From Chrysogorgia sp. JL179-B06 (taxonomy: Eukaryota; Cnidaria; Anthozoa; Scleralcyonacea; Chrysogorgiidae): a stretch of 64,000 nt of DNA. Position 1 is the first letter of the stretch. The number at the start of each line of letters is the position of its first letter. The notes beneath the pieces were generated by a model. The model saw only the letters and a list, made by a program, of their open reading frames with translations, made no database searches and was not told the origin of the DNA. The DNA is taken from positions 3,022,001-3,086,000 of the forward strand of contig JAYKKM010000123.1 in the NCBI GenBank assembly GCA_035772405.1, given 5' to 3'. Below are positions 42,579 through 53,279 of this stretch, one piece after another. Made by a program: the position numbers and the translations under genes.

Positions 42579-43255
42579 ATATACACAACTTTTCCCAATT
42601 GTCAATAAAGAAAAATGTCAATATTTCGAATTCAGAGGATTTCAGCATAAGATCCATTTTTTAAATCGTGCAGGAAATTGTTGATATAAAAAAACTTTTG
42701 CGAATAAATGAAATAGGAGAATTATAGTCAGCACGGTCGAGATATATGATGACATTAGTTTTAAACGTTTTCTTCGTGGTGGAAGAATGTAATTCTAAAT
42801 ATTCGAATATAGTCGGAAATTATAATTATTAATCCATTTAAGATAAAAAGATAGATAATGCAACTTGTAGCAATACAGTAATTTCCAAGTGCAAAACGCT
42901 CTTGGGATAAGGAAAATACAAGTATTTCCATAGCTAGATAATTGCGACAGTTATTTCTGTCGAATAATTATTTTATTTTATTAGAACCTTATGAGAAATT
43001 CAAAAGTTCACGTTATATTGTCGTGAAATGTAAACTAAATTGTTTCGTAGTTTTAAAAATAAATTTTATTCCTTCATCTCATCAATTAAGCACTAGTATC
43101 GATATATTTATTGCAGAAAAGATTCATCAATACATTGTGTAAATATTTTTGTTAGCTGCAGCTCAGTTGCATAAGTAAATCTGTTAAAGTACTTTTAATT
43201 TGGATGTCTCCAAAAAACTGTCACGTCATATATCTTGTTTTTTTATATATCTTAG

Positions 43256-43372
43256 ACATCGACGATTGCTTGGGCCAACCATGTCATGCAAACGCTACTT
43301 GTAACAATACCGTTGGATCTTTCATGTGCACATGTGATATAGGCTATACCGGTGACGGATTTAAGTGCTCTG
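43256..43372 (+). CDS. EGF-like exon A16
   Basis: 117 nt, [24 protein letters not shown]. Six cysteines and both splice sites intact. Confidence 0.85.
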
Positions 43373-44052
43373 GTATACACAACTTCTCCCAATTGTCAAT
43401 AAAGAAATATGTCAATATTTCGAATTCAGACAATTTCGGCATAAGATCCATTTTTTTAAATCGTGCAGGAAAATGTTGATATAAAAAAACTTTTGCGAAT
43501 AAATGAAATAGGAGAATTATAGTCAGCACGGTCAAGATATATGATGACATTAGTTTTAAACGTTTTCTTCGTCGTGGAAGAATGTAATTCTAAATATTCG
43601 AATATAGTCGGAAAGTATAATTATTAATGCATCTAAGATAAAAAGATAGATAATGCAACTTGTAGCAATACAGTAATTTCCAAGTGCAACACTCCCTTGG
43701 GATAAGGAAAATACAAGTATAGTATTTCCATAGCTAGATAATTGCGCCAGTTATTTCTGTCGAATAATTATTTTATTTTATTAGAACCTTATGAGAATCT
43801 TAAAAGTCCACGTTATACTGTCGTGAAATGTAAACTAAATTGTTTCGTAGTTTTAAAAATAAATTTAATTCCTTCATCTCATCAATTAAGCACTAGTATC
43901 GATATATTTATTGCAGAAAAGATTCATCAATACATTGTGTAAATATTTTTGTTAGCTGCAGCTCAGTTGCATAAGTAAATCTGCTAAAGTACTTTTTGGA
44001 TAATATCTCAAAAAAACTGTCACGTCATATATCTTGTTTTTATATATCTTAG

Positions 44053-44169
44053 ACATCGACGAGTGCTTGGGCCAACCATGTCATACAAACGCTACTTGTA
44101 ACAATACCGTTGGATCTTTCATGTGCACATGTGATGTAGGCTATACCGGTGACGGATTTAACTGCTCAG
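44053..44169 (+). CDS. EGF-like exon A17
   Basis: 117 nt, [16 protein letters not shown] (Ala to Thr as in A1), otherwise consensus. Splice sites intact. Confidence 0.85.
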
Positions 44170-44832
44170 GTATACACAACTTTTATCCAATTGTTAATAA
44201 AGAAAAATTTGAATATTTCGAATTCAGACAATTTCGGCATAAGCTCCATTTTTTTAAATCGTGCAGGAAAATGTTGATATAAAAAACATTTGCGAATAAA
44301 TGAAATAGGAGAATTATAGTCAGCACGGTCGATATATTTGATGACATTAGTATTAAAAGTTTTCTTCGTCGTGGAAGAATGTCATTCTAAATATTCGAAT
44401 ATCGTCGGAAAGTATAATTATTAATCCATTTAAGATAAAAAGATAGATAATGCAACTTGTAGCAATACAGTAATTTCCAAGTGCAAAACGCTCTTGGGAT
44501 AAGGAAAATACAAGTATTTCCATAGCTAGATAATTGCGCCAGTTATTTCTGTCGAATAATTATTTTATTTTATTAGAACCTTATGAGAATCTCAAAAGTC
44601 CACGTTATACTGTCGTGAAATGTAAACTAAATTGTTTCGTAGTTTTAAAAATAAATTTAATTCCTTCATCTCATCAAAGAAGCAGTATCGATATTTTTAT
44701 TGCACAAAAAATTCATAAATACATTGTGTAAATATTTTTGTTAGTTGCAGCATAAGTAAATCTGTTAAAGTACTTTTTGGATAATATTTCAAAAAACTGT
44801 CACGTCATATATCTTGTTTTTATATATCTTAG

Positions 44833-44949
44833 ACATCGACGAGTGCTTGGGCCAACCATGTCATGCAAACGCTACTTGTAACAATACCGTTGGATCTCTC
44901 ATGTGCACATGTGATGTAGGCTATACCGGTGACGGATTTAACTGCTCAG
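44833..44949 (+). CDS. EGF-like exon A18
   Basis: 117 nt, GSLMCTC variant. The upstream intron lacks GCTCAGTT in the TTGCAGCTCAGTTGCAT landmark. Splice sites intact. Confidence 0.85.
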
Positions 44950-45620
44950 GTATACACAACTTTTCCCAATTGTTAATAAAGAAAAATTTGAATATTTCGA
45001 ATTCAGACAATTTCGGCATAAGCTCCATTTTTTAAATCGTGCAGGAAAATGTTGATATAAAAAAACTTTTGCGAATAAATGAAATAGGATTATTATAGTC
45101 AGCGCGGTCGAGATATATGATAATATTAGTTTTAAAACTTTTCTTCTTCGTGGAAGAATGTCATTCTGCATATTCGAATATAGTCGGAAAGTATAATTAT
45201 TAATCCATTTAAGATAAAAAGATAGATAATGCAACTTGTAGCAATACAGTAATTTCCAAGTGCAAAACGCACTTGGGATAAGGAAAATACAAGTATTTCC
45301 ATAGCTAGATAATTGCGACAGTTATTTCTGTTGAATAATTATTTTATTTTCTTAGAACCTTATGAGAAATTCAAAAGTCCACGTTATACTGTCGTGAAAT
45401 GTAAACTAAATTGTTTCGTAGTTTTAAAAATAAATTAAATTCCTTCATCTCATCAAAGAAGCAGTATCGATATTTTTATTGCAGAAAACATTCATCAGTA
45501 CACTGTGTAAATATTTTTGTTAGTTGCAGCTCAGTTGCATAAGTAAATCTGTTAAAGTACTTTTTGGATAATATCTCAAAAAACCTGTCACGTCATATAT
45601 CTTGTTTTTATATATCTTAG

Positions 45621-45737
45621 ACATCGAACTGTGCTTGGGCCAACCATGTCATGCAAACTCTACTTGTAACAATACCGTTGGATCTTTCATGTGCACATGT
45701 GATGTAGGCTATACCGGTGACGGATTTAACTGCTCAG
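45621..45737 (+). CDS. EGF-like exon A19
   Basis: 117 nt, [16 protein letters not shown]. The acidic calcium ligand pair DE is replaced by EL. Splice sites intact. Confidence 0.85.
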
Positions 45738-46413
45738 GTATACACAACTTTTATCCAATTGTTAATAAAGAAAAATTTGAATATTTCGAATTCAGACAAT
45801 TTCGGCATAAGCTCCATTTTTTTAAATCGTGCAGGAAAATGTTGATATAAAAAAACTTTTGCGAATAAATGAAATAGGAGAATTATAGTAAGCGCGGTCG
45901 AGATATATGATAATATTAGTTTTAAAACTTTTCTTCTTCGTGGAAGAATGTCATTCTACATATTCGAATATAGTCGGAAAGTATATAATTATTAATCCAT
46001 TTAAGATAAAAAGATAGATAATGTAACTTGTAGCAATACAGTAATTTCCAAGTGCAAAACGCTCTTGGGATAAGGAAAATACAACTATTTCCAAAGCTAG
46101 ATAATTGCGACAGTTATTTCTGTTGTATAATTATTTTATTTTATTAGAACCTGATGAGAAATTAAAAAGTCCAAGTTATACTGTCGTGAAATGTAAACTA
46201 AATTGTTTCGTAGTTTTAAAAATAAATTTAATTCCTTCATCTCATCAAAGAAGCAGTCTCGATATTTTTATTGCAGAAAACATTCATAAATACATTGTGT
46301 AAATATTTTTGTTAGTTGCAGCTCAGTTGCATAAGTAAATCTGTTAAAGTACTTTTAATTTGGATATCTCAAAAAAACTGTCACGTCATATATCTTGTTT
46401 TTATATATCTTAG

Positions 46414-46530
46414 ACATCGACGAGTGCTTGGGCCAACCATGTCATGCAAACGCTACTTGTAACAGTACCGTTGGATCTTTCATGTGCACATGTGATGTAG
46501 GCTATACCGGTGACGGATTTAACTGCTCAG
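46414..46530 (+). CDS. EGF-like exon A20, last of the array
   Basis: 117 nt, CNSTVGSFMC (Asn to Ser), otherwise consensus. Array similarity ends about 45 bp into the following intron. Confidence 0.85.
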
Positions 46531-46575
46531 GTATACACAACTTTTATCCAATTGTTTGTTAAAGAAAAATTTGAA

Positions 46576-47371
46576 TTTTTCGAATTCAGACAATTTCAAA
46601 AAATAAATTTGCAAACCAGGATATTTAACTCATTAGCAGGTATGGTTTCAAATTCTCTTTCGTTTATTGACGAAAAGTACCTTCTCATCTCGTTTCGGTC
46701 GTATTCCGTCTTCATCTTTGGTATGGTGTCAGGTCGTTGTCTCGATCAATAAAGTTTTGAATTATGTTCATTTCGTCAACTTCGTCTTTTGTGTTTTTGT
46801 GTTGGCAATTGCACTAGTACTTGTAGGATAGCGTGTTATTGTACCTTGTTCTTCAACGAGTTCTTCAGTCCAGTCTTCTAATGGATAATAATATTCGCTT
46901 TCACTATGCTCGCTTTCGTCCGAATTTATTTTCGATGTTTTTAATAAATCAAAAAAAATAATTTTTATAAAAGCTAATTTTAAATTAAAAAAAAACTTTT
47001 GTCTGGTGTAATAACCCGCGCGGTCCGTACTCTAAAATTCCGGACCGCTCGTCAGCCAATCAAAATGCTTCATTTAATTTAATAGGATTCCGTACTAGGG
47101 AAAAATAATTATTATTTTTATCAAATGATTATTTTTAGTATACTTTTATTTAATTTACATTTCACCCTCTGACGGACCTTTGTTCGGATCATACAGACCT
47201 CCTACGCACTATTTCTGTAGTATACCAACCTTTTAGTATATAAGAACAATAGATCTTATAAGACATGGTGTATTGCTACTATTGTTAAAGATAAAATCCG
47301 ACCAAATAACCTATTTGAAGTGCATATGAATCTAAAATTATGTTTCTAGTATTTGAAAGAACTCTAGAAAT
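46576..47371. other. Intronic DNA after the array, no gene seen
   Basis: Contains a CGCGCGGTCCG-rich patch near 47017. No ORF I can support and no clear repeat. Confidence 0.4.
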
Positions 47372-47795
47372 GGTAAATAATAGCGTTTACAGCTCGTCCA
47401 TATCTCACTTCGTTCTTGAGGGATTTCGATTTGTTTGGGATATAAATTAGATAATATGTAACAATTAGATAATATTATCTTGATACAACATTTAAACTTA
47501 TTGGAAAATCAGGTACATCTATCAGGGAGATCTAAAAACTAATAAAGTACTATGGAAATGGAGTATTTTAATGTAATGATGATCAGTGTAATTAATAAGT
47601 TACATTCGTGTGCAAAATTGCAAATGATTTCGTTAAATAATCCAAAAGATATACTTAATTTTCCTATAAGTGAGAAAGTTGTGTCAACATAAGACGTCAC
47701 AGATTATCTGATTTATATATCGAACAAATCGAAATATCTCGAGAACGAAGTGAGATGCAGATGAACTATAAACGCATTCTTTATTCTTTAAAATC
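47372..47795. repeat. Imperfect inverted repeat / foldback element
   Basis: 47372-47460 (CATATCTCACTTCGTTCTTG... CGATTTGTTTGGGATATAAA) reappears inverted at about 47697-47795 (...GAACAAATCGAAATATCTCG AGAACGAAGTGAGAT). The arms are about 90 bp with several mismatches. No ORF between. Probably an old MITE. Confidence 0.65.
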
Positions 47796-48620
47796 TCAAA
47801 CTAAAGTAAATAACTAAAATTCTACGCATGTGATGTTAGCTGAATACAATGAATATGGATGTATCAATAAGGTATACTTTGTCGTAAAATATTCTAAAAA
47901 TAGGTACGCAAGGAGTACATGTGGCTAGCCAAAATTTGTTACTAACGAATTTTGGCACACTTAAATGTGCCAAATCAATTAGTCAGGCCTGGTCATATGC
48001 ATTTTACAGGCACGTGATATTAATGCCAGGCGTGTGGTTGCAAAAGGGACGAATTCCTTCCTGCATGATTTAACTAAAAATATGGGCGCGAATAGTTACG
48101 AGAAAAGAACCAAGGTTTTGAAAAACAGCAATTTGACATTGTGCTTTATAGTATTTCAGTGATTTATAGGTAAGCAACTTGGGAAATTACAAGTTCCATT
48201 CCCAATATTCCAAATTTAGACATGTAATTAATTAATTAATACGGAATGAGGCGCGTGGTAAATTGCGCATCACAATGAGTCAAAGCACGTGTGGAGGTGC
48301 GCGCGCGCGATCACTCGTCCACGGCAAGTCTGTGTTAATTCACGGACTACAGGTATGTGTATAAAAGTATGTGTATGTAAACTAATTAATTTTCAAATCA
48401 AGACATTAACACATTTGTAAGTTGAAAGTCATATAATACTCTTTAAATAACATAAAATAACATTTTTAGTCAGTTTTTAGAAAGTGGTCACGCTTGGAAT
48501 TGATCGAGACATAAGCACAGTGTTAGATTGATTAATTTCTGTTGTTGAAACATAATTTTGTTCCTTGGCCTGTTTGGTTAATCCATTATTAAAAGCGCAA
48601 GACTCTTGATACAAGTAAAA
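47796..48620. other. Intronic DNA, no gene seen
   Basis: Includes a GC-rich dinucleotide patch (GCGCGCGCGCGA near 48300). No coding signal. Confidence 0.4.
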
Positions 48621-49190
48621 TCATCTGGCGTTTATACACAGATTAAAACAACAACTGTAGGGTCAATTTGGGTGCATTGTAGCAGTTTAACAAGATATAT
48701 TCATATTTGAAAGCTCTCACCTTGTCAATCTGGCATAATTTTATACACAATTATAAAGACAAAAGTCACGACAAAAGTATATACACAAAGACAAAAGCGA
48801 CGACAAAAGTAAAAGAAATATTGCACACTGAACCAATGCGGCATAGTGTAACACAGATTAAAACACTAACAAAGTACTAAAGTAGAGTGAATTTGGGTGC
48901 ATATTTGTGAATCATCTGGCGTTTATACACAGATCAAAACAACAATGTGGGGTCAATTTGGGTGCATTGTAGCAGTTTAACAAGATATATTCATATTTGA
49001 AAGCTCTCACCTTGTCAATCTGGCATAATTTTATACACAATTATAAAGACAAAAGCGACGACAAAAGTAAAAGAAATATTGCACACTGAACCAATGCGGC
49101 ATAGTGTAACACAGATTAAAACAACAAAGTACTAAAGTAGAGTGAATTTGGATGCATATTTGTGAATGTATGAGTTCCAGACATATTGCA
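48621..49190 (+). repeat. Tandem duplication, about 290-bp period
   Basis: TCATCTGGCGTTTATACACA at 48621 and 48912 begins two copies of a unit containing AGCAGTTTAACAAGATATAT and GACAAAAG-rich tracts. There are small internal repeats of CAAAGACAAAAGCGACGACA. Confidence 0.8.
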
Positions 49191-49587
49191 AGCTCTCCAC
49201 TTGACAACTATTAAAATGCCTAAACCAATGCGGCATAATGGGTTAATTGAGGCACACAGACAGCATTTGAGGATGCTATTTTATAAGAAAAAACTTACTT
49301 ACCTTTAAATTTTAAGATCTGAAATCTCTAGCTCAGAAGCGACGTTTTAAAGCATAAAAAGAACAGTTCTTCGCAGTGTAGATCTATACGAACAACTGGA
49401 GTTACAGTTTGTGCTCATCCGACAAACATGCAATCTTGGTATACCCGCGAACGGGCTAGCCACAAAAATGACAATCACCTATAGGAAGAAGGCTAGCCGA
49501 TGGCTGTTTATGCTTCAAACTTAACCATCTCAGAGTAATAATTCGATTTTCATAAATTATCAGCTCAATCTAAAATATTTAGAAAAT

Positions 49588-49720
49588 GTTTCTGAGTCCC
49601 GGAGAGGACGTAACCTTCCGATTGCCGGTGTAATACTCTAACCATTGAGCTACCAACAATCAGATGGAGAGAGTAGGTTACAATGACGTACTGGTTCTAT
49701 TGATATACCATACTTTTGTC
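49588..49720 (-). repeat. tRNA-derived SINE, best-preserved copy
   Basis: The reverse strand reads GGTAGCTCAATGGTTAGAG, then AATCGGAAGGTTACGTCC and CTCCGGGACTC, a near-tRNA layout with a recognisable A-box and degenerate B-box. Related pieces are at 4215, 5013 and about 7205. Confidence 0.55.
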
Positions 49721-49795
49721 TGCTACATATTGTTGTTGTAATACCGTGGACGCAATACCGTATGTACATAGTTATGAAATAGTCTTTTGTTTTAG

Positions 49796-49912
49796 ATATC
49801 GACGAGTGCTCAGGTCAACTCTGTCATCCAAAAGCCACATGTAACAACACAGTTGGATCTTTCATATGTACATGTGATATTGGCTATTCCGGCAATGGCT
49901 TTAGCTGTACAG
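49796..49912 (+). CDS. EGF-like exon D1
   Basis: 117 nt, phase 1-1, [36 protein letters not shown]. Acceptor TTTTAG and donor CAG|GTATGA are intact. More diverged from the array consensus than array copies are from each other, so it is an older unit. Confidence 0.85.
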
Positions 49913-50264
49913 GTATGAATAACGTTTGACTAATAGACAATTAAACAGCTGGCTACTAGAGAAGCAATTAAAAATATTTTTGAATATTCTGCGTTTAATA
50001 AATCGTGTAAAATATATTAATATCAAAACATTTTTGGAGAAAATGTATTAATTAAAATTGGTGGTTGATATTTCTATCCTTCATTGAAACAAGAAAGTGA
50101 AATATTCAAAATCAGTACAAAAGTACTGATTATTAATGTAGTTTTAGTTAAAAATCGAACGCGATTGCAAATTGTGGAAACAATTGATCTCAGATCTAAT
50201 TAATTGACCAGTAAAATATAGAACAAAATATCAACATATAGGAATTAGGCATATGGCTGTATTC

Positions 50265-50545
50265 GTAATCTTCACTGGTTGCCAGTGAGATCAAGGATTG
50301 TTTTTTCAAGATACTGATAATTACTTTCAAAGCTTTACATGGCCAGTCACCTATTTATATTGCTGATTTACTAAATAAATATAAACCTGCTTGTACTTTA
50401 AGATCATCTACCCGAAATCTGCTACTTGAGCCAAAATCCAAAACGGTGACTCATGGAGACAGAACATTGTCAGTATTCATTACCACAGGAAATTATAAGA
50501 TTGATATTTTAAGTAGTTTAATTATGCTCTTAACACTTTTCTTTT
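50265..50545 (+). pseudogene. CR1/L2-like LINE C-terminal fragment
   Basis: Translation across small breaks reads IHWLPVRSRIVFSRY, then ITFKALHGQSPIYIADLLN and LLLEPKSKTVTHGDRTLSV, the typical post-RT region of CR1/L2 elements. 5'-truncated. An in-frame stop interrupts the first block. Confidence 0.65.
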
Positions 50546-50688
50546 TTAAAATTAATGTTTTTTTTGTTCATAGTGGTAATATATGCAGTAGGCGTTTTCT
50601 TATGTAACTGTATTTAGTTTTATAAGTAACATTAAGAATATATTGTTGTAAGAGCATTGAGTCAATTGTATAATGCTCCTAATATGTC

Positions 50689-50689
<1 letters not shown>

Positions 50690-50736
<47 letters not shown>

Positions 50737-50737
50737 G

Positions 50738-50801
<64 letters not shown>

Positions 50802-50835
50802 CATTATCAATATTATCATTATCGATATTATTGCC
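50690..50835. repeat. (TTA)n/(TTATCA)n compound microsatellite
   Basis: An ATT tract grades into ATCATT repeats. Its end and the following 245 bp recur at about 57860-58130. Confidence 0.9.
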
Positions 50836-51080
50836 TTCAATATTGATGTTGCAACTATTTCAGTTCAATAATTCGATTTTCAATAATAAATTATTCGAAT
50901 ATGAAATATAGCACTAAACATATGATGCAAATATTTTAAAAATGCGATCGTTTCCTTGCAATTTTATTTCATTCTATACCACAAAGGAAAAAACAAACAA
51001 ACTGTTTTCGTCTTAAATTAAGAGCCCGGTTTCTAAATGTTGTTGTTTTAATATTGGTCTTAATGTTTTCATGATGATGG
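50797..51080 (+). repeat. Segmental duplicate, left part of copy A
   Basis: Nearly identical to about 57857-58140. Copy A continues after the LTR element at 56820-57010. Together with 57857-58330 (copy B) this defines a duplicated block containing one EGF exon. Confidence 0.85.
51077..51080. other. Target site duplication ATGG, left
   Basis: ATGG immediately before the 5' LTR, repeated at 56820-56823. The unoccupied copy of the site is at about 58138-58141. Confidence 0.85.
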
Positions 51081-51282
51081 TGTGGAATTCATATTATTTT
51101 AAACAATGTTATTTAGGACCGCTTGAATATGAATGCGGGCTCAGTGAGCACGAGGGAGCAGTTCGTAAACAACAGTGAGGGAAGAGAGGTTATTTTGATA
51201 TCTATGGTACAATAAAGTTACGTTAAACTCTACTTGTGTTCAATGTGTTATATATTGTCGGTTAACAAAGAAATTCCCGACA
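51081..51282 (+). repeat. BEL/Pao 5' LTR (202 bp)
   Basis: Starts TGTGGAATTC, ends CCCGACA. It contains a TATA-like/AATAAA segment (GGTACAATAAAGTTACG). Two mismatches to the 3' LTR were seen in 202 bp (TTTTGATAT versus TTTCGATAT, and AACAAAG versus AACTAAG). Confidence 0.95.
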
Positions 51283-51285
51283 AAG

Positions 51286-51301
51286 TGGCGACCCCGGCAG
51301 G
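51286..51301 (+). other. Primer-binding-type site
   Basis: TGGCGACCCCGGCAGG starts 3 nt after the LTR, complementary to a tRNA 3' end (…CGCCA). The tRNA species is not identified. Confidence 0.6.
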
Positions 51302-51378
51302 ATCAACAATCTGAACGTGAGCAACAAATCAACAGATAACGAGGAATCGAATTCGGAAGCAAATATTTGGTTTTGGAC

Positions 51379-52611
51379 ATGTCAAACTCAAAGCAGGACG
51401 AACTGTTGAAAAAGGTCGACGGTAAGATCCGAATGCTTGGGTTCACTCGGGATGACACGGAGAGAATATTGGAAGTAAACAAGCTGAAAGCCTTGGAACG
51501 ACATGAGAAGGTATTCGTAGATCTCATCGAAGAAATACATGCTCTGAAAGTCGAAGTTCAGCGAACAAGAATCGAAAATGGAGACGAGCCAGATGATGTT
51601 AGAAAATGGAGCCTTGACATGGAGGAACAAATTGCTGTCTTCGATGAAACAATGGATACCGTAAAAGGGGCAGCTCAGAACTTGCGAGATAGAGAGCTTC
51701 AGAAAGCCAAAAAGGAAGACCAGGATATCGAACAAGAAAAAAGAAAGCACGTTTACGAGGAGGAACTCAAGCTCGAAGAGGCGAAGCTAGAAATGAGACA
51801 AGGTAACAGCACCAAGCTCCCTAAGTTAGTAATTACGAAATTCCAAGGTACCTTTCTCGATTGGCAAAGGTTCTGGGGACAGTTTGAGACCGAAATTGAT
51901 AAAACGGATGTTAGTCAAATTGCTAAGCTGTCATATCTGAAGGAACTCCTAGTCCCAAGCGCTCGTACATGTATCGATGTACTCCCATTCACTGTGGAAG
52001 GATATGAAAGAGCCAAAAGCGTTTTGAAGACAAGGTGGGGCAAACCAAGTGAGGTAGCAAACGCTCACATGCAAAGTATTATCTCCTTACCTACAATCCA
52101 TGGAGCACCTCCCGAGAAGATACACGGGTTATTTGAAAAGCTGGTCACCGACACCCAAGCCTTGGAGACCATGGGGAAAATCAAGGAGGTAAATGGGTAT
52201 GTAAGAACCACCATAGACAAGTTGCTGGGAATTCGGGCAGACCTTGTAAGGATGGACGATGACTGGCAAGATTGGGGTTTTCCCCAAATGGTGGAAGCCC
52301 TCCGAAAATGGTGTGAAAGAAATCCAATACCACTGGAAGAGAGAAAACCCATCGTTGGAAATTCCCGACAAAGTGGAAATGACCGAGGAAACAAATCAGC
52401 AAAATCTGGAAATTTACTTCAAGCCAAGCAGGAACCCTGGAGATCAAGACCCTGTGTATACTGTGAGTCCAGTGAGCATAAGTCAGTTGATTGTGAGAAA
52501 GTGGTGGGCCCAGTTCAACGAAGAAAGGAATTGGCAGCCAAGAAGCTTTGTTACAACTGTACCGGAATAAAGCATCGGGCATCAGAGTGTCGTAGAAAGA
52601 CAACATGTTAA
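51379..52611 (+). CDS. gag: BEL/Pao Gag region with zinc knuckles
   Basis: Gag forms the particle and binds RNA. The ATG at 51379 (MSNSKQDELLKKVDGK) is preferred; the frame upstream uses TTG. The N-terminal 150 residues are a charged coiled-coil-like region. KLPKLVITKFQGTFLDWQRF then begins the DUF1759-type gag domain. The C-terminal part holds cysteine knuckles (CVYCESSEHKSVDC and CYNCTGIKHRASEC). The TAA at 52609-52611 falls in the middle of a third knuckle, which continues in the same frame (KCSGKHHTSIC), so it is either a nonsense mutation or a gag/pol readthrough stop. Confidence 0.85.
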   Translation: MSNSKQDELLKKVDGKIRMLGFTRDDTERILEVNKLKALERHEKVFVDLIEEIHALKVEVQRTRIENGDEPDDVRKWSLDMEEQIAVFDETMDTVKGAAQNLRDRELQKAKKEDQDIEQEKRKHVYEEELKLEEAKLEMRQGNSTKLPKLVITKFQGTFLDWQRFWGQFETEIDKTDVSQIAKLSYLKELLVPSARTCIDVLPFTVEGYERAKSVLKTRWGKPSEVANAHMQSIISLPTIHGAPPEKIHGLFEKLVTDTQALETMGKIKEVNGYVRTTIDKLLGIRADLVRMDDDWQDWGFPQMVEALRKWCERNPIPLEERKPIVGNSRQSGNDRGNKSAKSGNLLQAKQEPWRSRPCVYCESSEHKSVDCEKVVGPVQRRKELAAKKLCYNCTGIKHRASECRRKTTC

Positions 52612-53279
52612 AAATGCAGTGGGAAACACCATACTTCCATTTGTGATAAGCAACAACAAAAATTCTATGGAGCTACTACTGGTGAGGGTGCATGTACAGT
52701 GATCCACCCAATGGTGATTGTTACAGTGGACGGTGTCAAATGTAGAGCATTATTGGATACAGGAGCAGGAAGCTCGTATGCCTCAGCAGCCTTGATCAAG
52801 CAACTCGGAAAGCGACCGGTAAGGATCGACCACAAGCGAATCGACATGATGATGTGTTCAACCAACCAGAAAATAGAAGCATACAACGTGAAGGTTTCAG
52901 ATCTCAGAGGGAAATTTGACATGATCTGCCAAGTAAGCAAAGTCGACAAGGGAGTACTTTTGTCTATTCCAAACCCTAATTATGCAGAGAAGATTAGGGA
53001 GTGGCTATGGATGATGATGTTTCTAAGCCAGAATTGCCAGTACACCTTATACTTGGAGCCAGCGATTACTCCAGGATCAACACCAACACCAAGCCAAAAC
53101 TTGGACAGCCTGGACAGCCAGTTGCAGAGCTCACAGCGTTTGGATGGACCATGATGTCAGCAGGAAAGGAAGAAGATTTGAGTGCGATCTACATCACCAA
53201 AACCTCATCAGCCAACTATGAGCAGCTTTGCAGTCTAGATGTCTTGGGTCTCCAAGACAGTTTGGGCCAAAGCCAATAA
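52612..53279 (+). pseudogene. BEL/Pao aspartic protease and linker, frameshifted
   Basis: The same frame as gag continues after the stop. ALLDTGAGSSYASAALI (about 52750) is the aspartic protease active site. Near 53000 the frame changes, and LPVHLILGASDYSRI then LTAFGWTMMSAGKEED (53030-53165) give the conserved BEL segment between protease and RT, ending at a TAA near 53279. One indel near 53000 accounts for the shift. Confidence 0.8.

Larger units (their letters stand above)
28791..46575 (+). repeat. Tandem array of EGF exon units (about 790 bp period)
   Basis: Units share the exon plus about 670 bp of intron with fixed landmarks (CACGGTCGAGATATATGAT, GCAACTTGTAGCAATACAGT, GCGACAGTTATTTCTGTCGA). 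Exon-to-exon spacing is 780-799 bp except where a 181-bp MITE is inserted (31808, 35153) or near the deleted unit at 31046. The similarity fades at about 46575. The 33572 and 34361 units are nearly identical, so the array has been changing recently. Confidence 0.95.

Noticed and set aside
29495..46530. CRISPR-like or satellite interpretation of the regular array
   Set aside because: The units are about 790 bp and each contains a protein-coding exon with splice sites. This is tandem gene-segment duplication, not a spacer array.
51388..52606. Several antisense ORFs across the BEL gag region
   Set aside because: They are shadows of the gag frame, with no recognisable content.
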